Source: Caenimonas soli (GTDB taxonomy: Bacteria > Pseudomonadota > Gammaproteobacteria > Burkholderiales > Burkholderiaceae_C). From it: 64,000 bases of DNA. The DNA lies in NCBI RefSeq assembly GCF_013155545.1, contig NZ_JABJVV010000017.1:60455-124454 (forward strand), written 5' to 3'. Below are positions 21,569-30,361 of this stretch, one piece after another (position 1 is the first letter of the stretch; each line of letters begins with the position of its first letter). Made by a program: the position numbers and the translations under genes. The notes beneath the pieces are model-generated. The model saw nothing but the letters and a program-made list of their open reading frames with translations, did not search any database and was not told where the DNA came from.

Positions 21569-22641
21569 CAGCGGCCTCCCTTTCGTTCGGGCGCCACCAG
21601 CAGGGCGCCGGCGGAGTCGAATACATACACTTGCGCCGGATTGAGGTACAGCGTGACCGAGGCGCCCAGGCCGAAGTAGTGCACGCCGGTCAGCTGCGCC
21701 ACCACTTCGCCGACCGCGGTTTCAACGTGGACGAAGGTGTCGGAGCCCGAGATCTCGGCCAGTTCCACCTTGCCTTGCAGGGCGACGTCGCCCGGCTGTT
21801 GCTGCACGCGCAGCGCGCCGGCGCGCACGCCGATGGTGAGCGACTTGGACGCGGCAGCCGGCAGCGGGATCGACAGCTCCGGTCCCGCGACCAGCTTCAC
21901 GCCCAGGCTGGCGGCCTCGGCGGAGATCAGGTTCATCGGCGGGTCGCTAAAGGCACGGGCGACGCGCAGCGACTTGGGTGCATGGAACACTTCGGCCGTG
22001 GGCCCGTATTGCAGCAGTTCGCCGGCGTCGAGCACGGCGGTGTAGCCGCCCAGCAGCAGGGCTTCGCCGGGCTCGGTGGTGGCGTAGATCACGGTGGAGT
22101 CGCCGGCTGCGAACAGCTGGGTCAGTTCCTCGCGCAGTTCCTCGCGCAGCTTGTAGTCCAGGTTCACCAGCGGTTCGTCCAGCAGCATCAGCGGTGCCTG
22201 CTTGGCCAGCGCACGGGCCAGGGCCACGCGTTGCTGCTGCCCACCCGAGAGCTCCGCCGGCAGCCGGTCCAGGAACATGTCGATGTGCAGGCGGGCCGCC
22301 AGTTCGCGCACGCGCTGCGCGATGTTCTTCTCGCCGCGCAGCTTCAGCGGCGAGGCAATGTTGTCCGCCACCTTGAGCGACGGGTAGTTGATGAACTGCT
22401 GGTAGACCATGGCGACGTTGCGATCGCGCACCGGCATGCCGGTCACGTCGCGGCCATCCACCTGCACGCGGCCGTGGCTGGGCGTGTCCAGGCCGGCCAT
22501 GATGCGCATCAGGCTGGTCTTGCCGGCCTGCGTGGCGCCCAGCAGCACCGTCACCGCGCCGGGGCGCGGCGCCAGGCTCATTTCATAGAGCCAGTCCTGC
22601 GCACCGACCTTCTTGCTGATTTCTTCCAGGGCCAGCTGCAT
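21568..22641 (-). CDS. glpS: Glycerol ABC transporter ATP-binding protein (degenerate H-loop)
   Basis: A 357-aa ATPase with Walker A GATQAGKTS, Q-loop VYQQFINYP, canonical signature ELSGGQQQRVALARAL and Walker B LMLLDEPLVNLD. The switch region reads IYATTEPGEAL, so the expected His is replaced. The C-terminal TOBE-like domain runs from about residue 235. ATG at 22641 shares a base with the glpD stop. Forms the presumed heterodimer with GlpT that powers glycerol import. Confidence 0.93.
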
Positions 22642-24248
22642 CACGCAACCTTTCTCGTTTGGGTGTCCTTGTTGTCCATCCAGCCCGCGACGTCATCGCG
22701 TTGCTGCGCCGTGTAGTGCAAGCCCAGCTTGCTGCGCCGCCACAGCACGTCGTCGGCGCCGGTGGCCCACTCGGTGCGCTGCAGGTAATCGAGCTCGGCC
22801 TCGTACAGGCCCGGCGCGACCTCTGCACCCATGCCGGGCGCCGATTGTGCGAGCACTTGATCGATGCGGCTACCGTAAGAACGAGCCATTCGTCGCAAAG
22901 GTGACTCGGCCATCCAGGGGTAGCGTTTGTGCGCTTCCACGAGGAAGCGGTCGAAGTCGGTGTCGGGCCGTTGTGCCGGGCCGATCCAGTCGGAGAAGTC
23001 GCCGCCGGGCAGCACCGCGCGCTCGGTCCACGCGCTGCGCGCATCGCCGAGCATGTGCCCGACCTGCTCGGCCGCTTCTTCGGCCAGCTTGCGGAAGGTG
23101 GTGATCTTGCCGCCCCAGATGGACAGCAGCGGCGCTGCCTCGGTGTTGGGCTCGAGCAGGTAGTCGCGGGTGACAGCCGAAGGATCGCCCGAGGCGTCGT
23201 CCAGCAGCGGGCGCACGCCGGAGTAGCTCCAGACCACTTCGGTCGGATGGACCGGGCGCTTGAAATAGCGGCTCGCCTGTTCGCACAGGTACTGGGTTTC
23301 CTGGGCATCGATGCGGGCGCTGCGCGGCTCGCCGTGCAGCTCGACGTCGGTCGTGCCGATCAGCGTGAAATCGCCCTCGTAGGGGATCGCGAAAATGATC
23401 CGCTTGTCCGGGTTCTGGAACAGGTAGGCGTGGTCATGCTCGAAGCGGCGCGCCACCACGATGTGGCTGCCCTTGATCAGGCGCAGGCTGCGGCTGGCCA
23501 GCATTTCGCCGTGCGAAGCGCGTGCTTCGCTGCGCAGGAAGGATTCAGTCCAGGGGCCGGCCGCGTTGACCAGGGCGCGGGCCCTGATCTGGCGGGCGGC
23601 GCCGCCCCGCGGCTGCAGCGTCACGTCCCAGCCCTGGGCGCTGCGTTGCGCCGCGACGCAGCGGGTGCGGGTGTGGATGCTGGCGCCGCGCGACTGCGCA
23701 TCGAGCGCGGCCAGCACCACCAGGCGGGCGTCGTCGACCCAGGCGTCGGAATAGACGAAGGCCCGCCCCAGATGCGGTTGCAGGCATTGGCCGAGTTCGT
23801 GTCCGTGCAGGTTCACGCTGGTGCTGCCCGGCAGCACTTCGCGCTTGGCGAGATGGTCGTACAGAAACAGGCCGGCGCGGATCATCCAGGCCGGGCGCAT
23901 CGAAGGATCGTGCGGCATGACGAAGCGCAGCGGCCTGATGATGTGCGGCGCGCTGCGCATCAGCACCTCGCGTTCCTGCAGGGCCTTGCGCACCAGCGAG
24001 AACTCGTAGTGCTCCAGGTAGCGCAGGCCGCCGTGGATCAGCTTGGTGGCGGCCGACGAGGTGTGCGACGCCAGGTCGTCCTGTTCGCAAAGGGTGACGC
24101 GCCAGCCGCGGCCGGCCAGGTCGCGGGCGATGCCGGTGCCGTTGATGCCGCCGCCGACCACGAGCACGTCGCAATCGAATTCGCGCAAAAGCGCGTCTTT
24201 CGAGTCGGAGCCTGCTGCTCCGGCGATACCATTCGGTTGAGATGACAC
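22641..24248 (-). CDS. glpD: Glycerol-3-phosphate dehydrogenase (respiratory, FAD)
   Basis: Oxidises sn-glycerol-3-phosphate to dihydroxyacetone phosphate at the membrane, passing electrons to quinone. Seen: FAD motif VLVVGGGINGTGIARDLAGRG, TKLIHGGLRYLEHYEFSLV, NAAGPWTESF, and SIWGGKITTFRKLAEEA. No ATG precedes the FAD motif in frame; I place the start at a GTG (24248, MSSQPNG) with TAGGT six bases upstream, giving 535 aa. An upstream TTG at 24323 would run through the operator-like repeats and is less likely. It is the first gene of the glycerol operon. Confidence 0.92.
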   Translation of the reverse strand: MSSQPNGIAGAAGSDSKDALLREFDCDVLVVGGGINGTGIARDLAGRGWRVTLCEQDDLASHTSSAATKLIHGGLRYLEHYEFSLVRKALQEREVLMRSAPHIIRPLRFVMPHDPSMRPAWMIRAGLFLYDHLAKREVLPGSTSVNLHGHELGQCLQPHLGRAFVYSDAWVDDARLVVLAALDAQSRGASIHTRTRCVAAQRSAQGWDVTLQPRGGAARQIRARALVNAAGPWTESFLRSEARASHGEMLASRSLRLIKGSHIVVARRFEHDHAYLFQNPDKRIIFAIPYEGDFTLIGTTDVELHGEPRSARIDAQETQYLCEQASRYFKRPVHPTEVVWSYSGVRPLLDDASGDPSAVTRDYLLEPNTEAAPLLSIWGGKITTFRKLAEEAAEQVGHMLGDARSAWTERAVLPGGDFSDWIGPAQRPDTDFDRFLVEAHKRYPWMAESPLRRMARSYGSRIDQVLAQSAPGMGAEVAPGLYEAELDYLQRTEWATGADDVLWRRSKLGLHYTAQQRDDVAGWMDNKDTQTRKVA

Positions 24249-24275
24249 GGAATACCTAGGCAAAAATGAAACAAA

Positions 24276-24321
24276 GCGTTTTTCGGATCGATTCCATTGT
24301 GATTCGTTTTTGATCGTTTCC
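24276..24321. promoter_or_regulatory. Two direct repeats, candidate GlpR operators, in the glpD-glpR gap
   Basis: GCGTTTTTCGGATCGATTCC (24276-24295) and TCGTTTTTGATCGTTTCC (24304-24321) share the core CGTTTTT-GATCG-TTCC with a period of about 28 bases. Repeated TTTTCG/GATCG-type sites fit binding by a DeoR-family GlpR dimer or tetramer. They lie just ahead of glpD and about 80 bases from the divergent glpR, in an unusually AT-rich patch. Confidence 0.5.
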
Positions 24322-24400
24322 AATAAGAGTTTTCCCTGAATTTGTTCTTTCCCGTTCGCACTAACCTAGTGCGAGCCAACCGCGTCCAGAAAAAATCAAA

Positions 24401-25168
24401 GTGAATTCAAATCCCAGGCAGCTCAAGCTGCTCGATGTCGTCAGGGTCCGCGGTTCGGTCACGGTGGAGGAACTCGCCGACAAGTTGGGCGTGACCTTGC
24501 AGACCGTGCGCCGCGACGTGCAGCGGCTGTCCGAATCCGGCCTGCTGGCCCGTTTCCATGGCGGCGTGCGCGTGCCCAGTTCCACCGTCGAGAACATTGC
24601 GCACCAGCAGCGTGAGAGCCTGCATGCCGCCGGCAAGGCCGCGATCGCCCAGGCGGTCGCGGCCCAGGTGCCCAACGATTGCTCGCTGATCATCAACATC
24701 GGCACCACCACCGAGGCGATCGCCCGCGCGCTGCTGGGACACACCGGGCTGAGGGTGATCACCAATAACCTCAATGTCGCGGCCATCCTCAGCGGCAATC
24801 CGCAATGCGAGGTGATCGTGGCGGGCGGGGTGGTGCGCACACGCGACCGCGGCATCATCGGGGAAGCCGCCGTCGACTTCATCCGCCAGTTCAAGGTGGA
24901 CATCGCGCTGATCGGCATTTCGGGCATCGAGGCCGACGGCTCGCTGCGCGATTTCGATTACCGCGAGGTCAAGGTTGCGCAGACCATCATCGAGCACTCG
25001 CGCGAGGTGTGGCTGGCCGCCGACCACAGCAAATTCAACCGCCCGGCCATGGTGGAGCTGGCGCGGCTGTCGCAGATCGATCGTCTTTTCACCGACGGGC
25101 CGCCGCCCGACCCGTTTCCGCAGTTGCTTGCCGACGCCGACGTGCAGTGCGTCATTGCGGCGGTCTAG
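24401..25168 (+). CDS. glpR: DeoR-family glycerol-3-phosphate regulon repressor
   Basis: A 255-aa regulator with an N-terminal winged helix (RQLKLLDVVRVRGSVTVEELADKLGVTLQTVRRDVQRL, residues 6-43) and a C-terminal sugar-phosphate sensing domain (INIGTTTEAIARAL, ITNNLNVAAIL, VAGGVVRTRDRGIIG, DFDYREV). Begins with GTG. Divergent from glpD and 30 bases ahead of glpK. Known family members repress glp genes and release on binding glycerol-3-phosphate. Confidence 0.93.
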   Translation: MNSNPRQLKLLDVVRVRGSVTVEELADKLGVTLQTVRRDVQRLSESGLLARFHGGVRVPSSTVENIAHQQRESLHAAGKAAIAQAVAAQVPNDCSLIINIGTTTEAIARALLGHTGLRVITNNLNVAAILSGNPQCEVIVAGGVVRTRDRGIIGEAAVDFIRQFKVDIALIGISGIEADGSLRDFDYREVKVAQTIIEHSREVWLAADHSKFNRPAMVELARLSQIDRLFTDGPPPDPFPQLLADADVQCVIAAV

Positions 25169-25198
25169 CTCGAACACAAACGAATCCAATCGAATCGC

Positions 25199-26692
25199 AT
25201 GACCTACCTTCTTGCCCTCGACCAGGGAACCTCCAGCTCGCGCAGCATCGTCTTCGACCAACAGGGCCAGGTGGTGGCGTTGGCCCAGAAGGAGCTGCCG
25301 CAGATCTATCCGCAGCCCGGCTGGGTCGAGCACGACCCGATGGAGATCTGGCGAACCCAGCTGGCGACGGCCAAGGAGGCCTTGGTCAAGGCCAAGCTCA
25401 AAGCCGGCGACATCCGGGCGCTGGGCATCACCAACCAGCGCGAAACGACCGTGCTGTGGAACCGCAAGACGGGGCAGCCGGTCCACCACGCCATCGTGTG
25501 GCAGGACCGGCGGGCCGAGCCCACCTGCGCCCAACTGCGCGAGCAGGGCCACGCGCAGCTGATACAGGCCAAAACCGGCCTGCTGATCGATGCCTACTTT
25601 TCGGGCACCAAGCTCAAATGGCTGCTGGACCATGTGCCGCGGGCGCGCGAACAGGCGCAGCGCGGCGAACTGGCCTTCGGCACGGTGGACAGCTGGCTCT
25701 TGTGGCAGCTGACCGAGGGTGCGCTGCATGCGACCGACGTGACCAATGCCTCGCGCACCATGCTGTTCAACGTGCGCAAGAACGAGTGGGATGCCGAGCT
25801 GCTCCAGCTGCTGGACATCCCGATCGAGCTCATGCCCAAGGTGCTGCCTTCCAGTGCCGCCTTTGGCGAAACCCGGCCGTCGGTGCTGGGTGCGGCTATC
25901 GCCATCGGCGGTGTCGCCGGCGACCAGCAGAGCGCGCTGTTCGGCCAGGCCTGCTTCAAGGAAGGCATGGCCAAGAACACCTATGGCACCGGCTGCTTCA
26001 TGCTGATGCACACCGGCACCAAATTCCAGACCTCGGCCAACGGCCTGCTCACGACCAGTGCGGCGCAGGTCAGCGCGCGCACCGAATTCGCCACCGAGGG
26101 CAGCGTGTTCGTGGGCGGCGCCGTGGTGCAATGGCTGCGCGACGGATTGCGCGCCATCAAGGGCAGCGGCGAAGTTCAATCGCTGGCCGAGAGCGTGCCC
26201 GATTCGGGCGGCGTGATGGTCGTGCCGGCCTTCACCGGCTTGGGCGCGCCCTACTGGAAGCCCGATGCGCGCGGCACCATCACCGGCCTGACCCGCGGCA
26301 CCACGGTCGCGCACATCGCCCGTGCGGCGCTGGAGAGCATCGCCTACCAGAGCAGCGCCTTGCTGCAGGCCATGAGCCGCGACGCCGTGGCCGCGGGAGC
26401 GGCGCCGGTGAGCGAGCTGCGGGTGGACGGCGGCGCCTGCGTCAACGACCTGCTGATGCAGTTCCAGGCCGACTTGCTGGGCATTCCCGTCGTGCGTCCG
26501 GCCGTGACCGAGACCACGGCGCTGGGCGCGGCCTACCTCGCCGGCCTGTCCAGCGGCGTCTACAAGAGCACCGACGAGCTCTCGGCGCTGTGGAAGGCCG
26601 AGCGGCGTTTCCTGCCCACGTTGGGCTCCGACCGTGCCGCCGAGTTGATGGGGCAGTGGGAGCACGCAGTGCGGCAGGCGACGCTGGCCTGA
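25199..26692 (+). CDS. glpK: Glycerol kinase
   Basis: A 497-aa FGGY-family kinase that phosphorylates imported glycerol. Seen: LALDQGTSSSRSIVFD (phosphate 1), GITNQRETTVLWNRKTG, IVWQDRRAE, YFSGTKLKWLLD, GTVDSWLLWQLT, GVAGDQQSALFGQ, NTYGTGCFMLMHTG and the adenosine-binding ELRVDGGACVNDLLMQFQAD. Co-directional with glpR, so probably one transcription unit. No glycerol facilitator glpF is present; the ABC transporter takes that role. Confidence 0.95.
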   Translation: MTYLLALDQGTSSSRSIVFDQQGQVVALAQKELPQIYPQPGWVEHDPMEIWRTQLATAKEALVKAKLKAGDIRALGITNQRETTVLWNRKTGQPVHHAIVWQDRRAEPTCAQLREQGHAQLIQAKTGLLIDAYFSGTKLKWLLDHVPRAREQAQRGELAFGTVDSWLLWQLTEGALHATDVTNASRTMLFNVRKNEWDAELLQLLDIPIELMPKVLPSSAAFGETRPSVLGAAIAIGGVAGDQQSALFGQACFKEGMAKNTYGTGCFMLMHTGTKFQTSANGLLTTSAAQVSARTEFATEGSVFVGGAVVQWLRDGLRAIKGSGEVQSLAESVPDSGGVMVVPAFTGLGAPYWKPDARGTITGLTRGTTVAHIARAALESIAYQSSALLQAMSRDAVAAGAAPVSELRVDGGACVNDLLMQFQADLLGIPVVRPAVTETTALGAAYLAGLSSGVYKSTDELSALWKAERRFLPTLGSDRAAELMGQWEHAVRQATLA

Positions 26693-26763
26693 ACACGGGA
26701 AAGCGTGGATATTCGGCGCGGGTGGCTGGCGGAAAATGGCGGTTTTTCTGCCCCGGGGGATCC

Positions 26764-27315
26764 ATGAAATCGAACTACCTCGCCGCCGCCCTGCTCGCCG
26801 CATTTGCATCCACGGCCGGCGCCCAGAGCATGAAACCCGGCCTGTGGGAAGTCACCCAGAAGATGCAAAGCACCGGCGGCCAGTCGGAGCAGGGCATGCC
26901 GCAGATGCAGGAGCAGATGGCGAACATGCCGCCGGACCAGCGCAAGATGGTCGAGGAGATGATGGCCAAGCAGGGCGTCAAGATGGGCCCCGCCGGCGGC
27001 ATGACCGCCAAGGTCTGCATGACCAAGGAAATGGTCGAGAAGAACGAGCTGCCGTCGCAGCAGGGCGACTGCAAGACCACGCACCAGTCGCGCAGCGGCA
27101 ACACGATGAAGTTCGCCACGATGTGCGTCAATCCGCCTTCGGCCGGCGAGGGCCAGGTGACTTTCACCAGCCCCGAGGCCTACACCATGAAGATGGTGGT
27201 GACCTCCAAGTCCCATGGCAAGCCGGAAAAAATGAACATGGAAGGCGGCGGCAAATGGCTGGGCGCGGACTGCGGCAACGTCAAGCCGATCGTCCCGCCG
27301 GCCGCGAAAAAGTAA
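26764..27315 (+). CDS. DUF3617 periplasmic protein
   Basis: A 183-aa protein with a signal peptide (MKSNYLAAALLAAFASTAGAQ). The DUF3617 hallmark MKPGLWEVTQKM opens the mature part; a Met/Gln-rich helical segment follows (residues about 35-75) and then CMTKEMVEKNELPSQQGDCK, TMCVNP and GKWLGADCG. Cys pairs suggest disulfides. Function of the family is unknown. Lies 71 bases past glpK and is followed directly by the repeat at 27321. Confidence 0.85.
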   Translation: MKSNYLAAALLAAFASTAGAQSMKPGLWEVTQKMQSTGGQSEQGMPQMQEQMANMPPDQRKMVEEMMAKQGVKMGPAGGMTAKVCMTKEMVEKNELPSQQGDCKTTHQSRSGNTMKFATMCVNPPSAGEGQVTFTSPEAYTMKMVVTSKSHGKPEKMNMEGGGKWLGADCGNVKPIVPPAAKK

Positions 27316-27320
27316 CGGCT

Positions 27321-27390
27321 GTCATTGCGGGCTTGACCCGCAATCCAGGAGCCCGGCAGTCATGGATCCCGGATCGAGTCCGGGATGACA
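27321..27390 (+). repeat. Dispersed two-hairpin repeat (full copy)
   Basis: Hairpin 1: ATTGCGGG (27324-27331), loop CTTGA, CCCGCAAT (27337-27344). Hairpin 2: ATCCCGGA (27366-27373), loop TCGAG, TCCGGGAT (27379-27386). Flanked by GTC and GACA. It fills the gap between the convergent DUF3617 and yggS genes and may double as a terminator. The same two hairpins recur in reverse at 63656. Confidence 0.8.
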
Positions 27391-27394
27391 TCCC

Positions 27395-28084
27395 TCAAGC
27401 CGTCGGCCGCCCGCCAAAGATCGCGGTTCCCACGCGAACCATGGTGGCGCCGGCCTCGATGGCGGCTTCCAGGTCGGCCGTCATGCCCATGGACAGGGTA
27501 TCCACCGCCAGCCCGGCCTCGCGCAACTCCTCGAACAGCGCCTTGGCGCGCAGGTGAACGGCCTTCTGCGCGGCGAAATCGGCCGCCGGCTCGGGGATCG
27601 TCATCAGGCCGCGCAGGGTGATCCGGGGCAGCTCGGCGATCTGCTGGGCGAGGGTGAGCGTTTCGCCGGGGCTGGCCCCCGCCTTGGTGGCGCCGCCGTC
27701 GATATTGACCTGGATGCACACCTGCAGCGGCGCCATGCCTTCGGGCCGCTGCTCTGACAGCCGCTGGGCGATCTTGAGGCGATCCACCGTATGGGCCCAG
27801 TCGAAATTCGCGGCCACCAGACGGGTCTTGTTGCTCTGGATCGGGCCTACGCAATGCCATTGCAAGGGAAGATCCCGCAGCAGGGCGATCTTCTCCACCG
27901 CTTCCTGGATGTAGTTCTCGCCAAAGGCCGTCTGCCCCGCCGAAAACGCCTCTCGCACCGCTTCGGGGCCGAAGGTTTTGGATACGGCGAGCAACGTGAC
28001 TTCATTCACGGGGCGTTGCGCACCTGCACAAGCCGCGGCTATCCGCTCATGAACTCGTTGGAGGTTGCTTTGAATCGTGGTCAT
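27395..28084 (-). CDS. yggS: Pyridoxal-phosphate homeostasis protein YggS
   Basis: A 229-aa single-domain alanine-racemase-like TIM barrel. The PLP Lys lies in LLAVSKTFGPEA, followed by FGENYIQEAVEKI, WHCVGPIQSNKT, a VDRLKIAQRLSE helix, LRGLMTIPEP and LSMGMTADLEAAIEAGATMVRVGTAIFG. The family buffers free PLP and affects amino-acid pools. Divergent from pilT, the arrangement common in many proteobacteria. Confidence 0.95.
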   Translation of the reverse strand: MTTIQSNLQRVHERIAAACAGAQRPVNEVTLLAVSKTFGPEAVREAFSAGQTAFGENYIQEAVEKIALLRDLPLQWHCVGPIQSNKTRLVAANFDWAHTVDRLKIAQRLSEQRPEGMAPLQVCIQVNIDGGATKAGASPGETLTLAQQIAELPRITLRGLMTIPEPAADFAAQKAVHLRAKALFEELREAGLAVDTLSMGMTADLEAAIEAGATMVRVGTAIFGGRPTA

Positions 28085-28147
28085 AATTGGTCAATGGTCG
28101 AGCTGCGCGCAGCGCGGCTCACCTGACATTACCAAGAAGAGGGACTT

Positions 28148-29191
28148 GTGGATATTACCCAGCTGCTCGCATTCAGCGTCAAGAACAAGGCTTCCGACCT
28201 GCACCTGTCAGCCGGCCTGCCCCCCATGATCCGGGTTCATGGCGACGTGCGGCGGATCAACGTCGACGCGCTGGACCACAAGCAGGTCCACGCCATGGTG
28301 TACGACATCATGAACGACACCCAGCGCAAGACCTACGAAGAGTTCCTCGAGGTCGATTTCTCGTTCGAGATCGACGGCCTGGCGCGTTTCCGGGTCAACG
28401 CCTTCAACCAGAACCGCGGCGCGGGTGCGGTATTTCGGACCATTCCGTCCAAAATCCTTACGCTCGAGCAGCTGAACGCCCCCAAAATCTTCGCTGACCT
28501 GGCGCTCAAGCCGCGCGGCATGGTGCTGGTCACCGGGCCCACCGGCTCGGGCAAGTCCACAACCCTGGCCGCGATGGTGAACTACCTGAACGAAACCGAA
28601 TACGGCCACATCCTCACGGTGGAAGACCCCATCGAGTTCGTGCACGAATCCAAGAAATGCCTGATCAACCAGCGCGAAGTGGGGCAGATGACGCTGTCGT
28701 TCGCCGCCGCCCTGAAGTCGGCGCTGCGGGAAGACCCGGACGCGATCCTGGTGGGCGAAATGCGCGACCTGGAAACCATCCGGCTGGCCATGACGGCGGC
28801 GGAAACCGGCCACCTGGTGTTCGGCACCCTGCACACGTCCAGCGCCGCCAAGACGGTGGACCGGATCATCGACGTGTTCCCGGCCGAGGAAAAGGAAATG
28901 GTGCGGGCCATGCTGTCCGAATCGCTGCAGGCGGTGGTCTCCCAGACGCTGTGCAAGACCAAGGACGGCGCGGGCCGGGTCGCGGCGCACGAGATCATGA
29001 TCGGCACGTCGGCCATCCGCAACCTGATCCGCGAAGCCAAGGTCGCGCAGATGTACTCGGCCATCCAGACCGGCAACAACTTCGGCATGCAGACGCTGGA
29101 CCAGAACCTGACGGAGCTGGTCAAGCGCAACCAGATCAGCCCGGCCGAGGCCCGTAGCAAGGCCAAGATCCCCGAGAACTTCCCCGGATAA
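28148..29191 (+). CDS. pilT: Type IV pilus retraction ATPase PilT
   Basis: A 347-aa hexameric ATPase. The N-terminal PAS-like domain opens MDITQLLAFSVKNKASDLHLSAG; Walker A is GPTGSGKSTTLA, the Asp box is EDPIEFVHESKKCLINQREVG, Walker B is DAILVGEMRDLETI, the His box is GHLVFGTLHTSSAAKT, and the PilT signature is AIRNLIREAK. Starts with GTG, preceded by GAGGGA. It powers pilus disassembly for twitching and DNA uptake. pilU follows 19 bases downstream. Confidence 0.96.
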   Translation: MDITQLLAFSVKNKASDLHLSAGLPPMIRVHGDVRRINVDALDHKQVHAMVYDIMNDTQRKTYEEFLEVDFSFEIDGLARFRVNAFNQNRGAGAVFRTIPSKILTLEQLNAPKIFADLALKPRGMVLVTGPTGSGKSTTLAAMVNYLNETEYGHILTVEDPIEFVHESKKCLINQREVGQMTLSFAAALKSALREDPDAILVGEMRDLETIRLAMTAAETGHLVFGTLHTSSAAKTVDRIIDVFPAEEKEMVRAMLSESLQAVVSQTLCKTKDGAGRVAAHEIMIGTSAIRNLIREAKVAQMYSAIQTGNNFGMQTLDQNLTELVKRNQISPAEARSKAKIPENFPG

Positions 29192-29210
29192 ATGCAATTG
29201 AAGGACCGCC

Positions 29211-30347
29211 ATGGAACGCGACCAGGCCAGTAAATTCATCAACGACCTGCTCAAGCTGATGGTCAGCCGCAATGGCAGCGACCTCTTCATCACCGGCGAT
29301 TTTCCGCCGGCGATCAAGGTCGACGGCAAGGTCACCAAGGTCTCGCCGCAGCCGCTCAACGCGGGCCACACGCTGGCCCTGGCACGTTCGATCATGAACG
29401 ACAAGCAGGCGGCCGAATTCGAGCGTACCAAGGAGTGCAACTTCGCCATCTCGCCGCCGGGCATCGGGCGCTTCCGCGTCAACGCCTTCGTGCAGCAGGG
29501 CAAGGTGGGCATGGTGCTGCGGGTGATCCCGCAGATCCTGCCGACCATCGACGGCCTGGGCGTGCCGCAGGTGCTCAAGGAAGTGGTGATGTCCAAGCGC
29601 GGCCTCACCATCCTGGTCGGCTCCACCGGCTCGGGCAAGTCCACCACGCTGGCGGCCATGATCGACTGGCGCAACGAGAACTCGCAGGGCCACATCATCA
29701 CGATCGAGGACCCGGTGGAGTTCGTGCATCCGCACAAGAATTGCGTCGTGACCCAGCGCGAAGTGGGCCTGGACACCGACAGCTGGGAAGCGGCCCTGAA
29801 GAACACGCTGCGCCAGGCGCCCGACGTCATCCTGATGGGCGAAATCCGCGACCGCGAGACCATGGAACACGCGATCGCCTTCGCCGAAACCGGTCACCTG
29901 TGCATGGCCACCTTGCACGCCAACAGCGCCAACCAGGCCCTGGACCGGGTGATCAACTTCTTCCCCGAAGAACGCCGGGCCCAGCTGCTGATGGATCTCT
30001 CGCTCAACCTCAAGGCCTTCATCTCGCAGCGGCTGGTGCCCAAGCAGGATGGCAAGGGCCGCGGCGCGGCGGTGGAGATCATGTTGAACACGCCGCTGGT
30101 TTCCGACCTGATCTTCAAGGGTGAGGTCTCGGAGATCAAGGAAGTCATGAAGAAGAGCCGCAACCTGGGCATGCAGACCTTCGACCAGGCGCTCTTCGAC
30201 ATGTTCGAGGCCAACATCATCACGTTCGAGGACGCGCTGCGAAACGCCGACTCGGTGAACGACCTGCGGCTGCAGATCAAGCTGAACAGCCAACGCGCCA
30301 AGAGCTCCGACCTGTCCGCCGGCACGGAGCATTTCGCCATCGTTTAA
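29211..30347 (+). CDS. pilU: PilT-dependent retraction ATPase PilU
   Basis: A 378-aa PilT paralogue. MERDQASKFINDLLKLMVSRNGSDLFITGDFPPAIK is the PilU-type opening; Walker A is GSTGSGKSTTLAAM, Asp box EDPVEFVHPHKNCVVTQREVG, Walker B DVILMGEIRDRETM, and His box GHLCMATLHANSANQALDR. The extended C-terminus beyond about residue 345 is usual for PilU. AAGGA precedes the ATG. It works with PilT when retraction load is high. Confidence 0.95.
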   Translation: MERDQASKFINDLLKLMVSRNGSDLFITGDFPPAIKVDGKVTKVSPQPLNAGHTLALARSIMNDKQAAEFERTKECNFAISPPGIGRFRVNAFVQQGKVGMVLRVIPQILPTIDGLGVPQVLKEVVMSKRGLTILVGSTGSGKSTTLAAMIDWRNENSQGHIITIEDPVEFVHPHKNCVVTQREVGLDTDSWEAALKNTLRQAPDVILMGEIRDRETMEHAIAFAETGHLCMATLHANSANQALDRVINFFPEERRAQLLMDLSLNLKAFISQRLVPKQDGKGRGAAVEIMLNTPLVSDLIFKGEVSEIKEVMKKSRNLGMQTFDQALFDMFEANIITFEDALRNADSVNDLRLQIKLNSQRAKSSDLSAGTEHFAIV

Positions 30348-30361
30348 TGTTTAATGTCGGG

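Noticed and set aside
24249..24323. TTG at 24323 as the glpD start
   Set aside because: The extra 25 residues are encoded by the AT-rich operator-like repeats and resemble no GlpD N-terminus; a GTG at 24248 fits better.
29136..30332. Long minus-strand open frame opposite pilU (and a similar one opposite pilT)
   Set aside because: Antisense shadow of a strongly conserved gene in GC-rich DNA; no SD sequence and His/Arg-rich composition.
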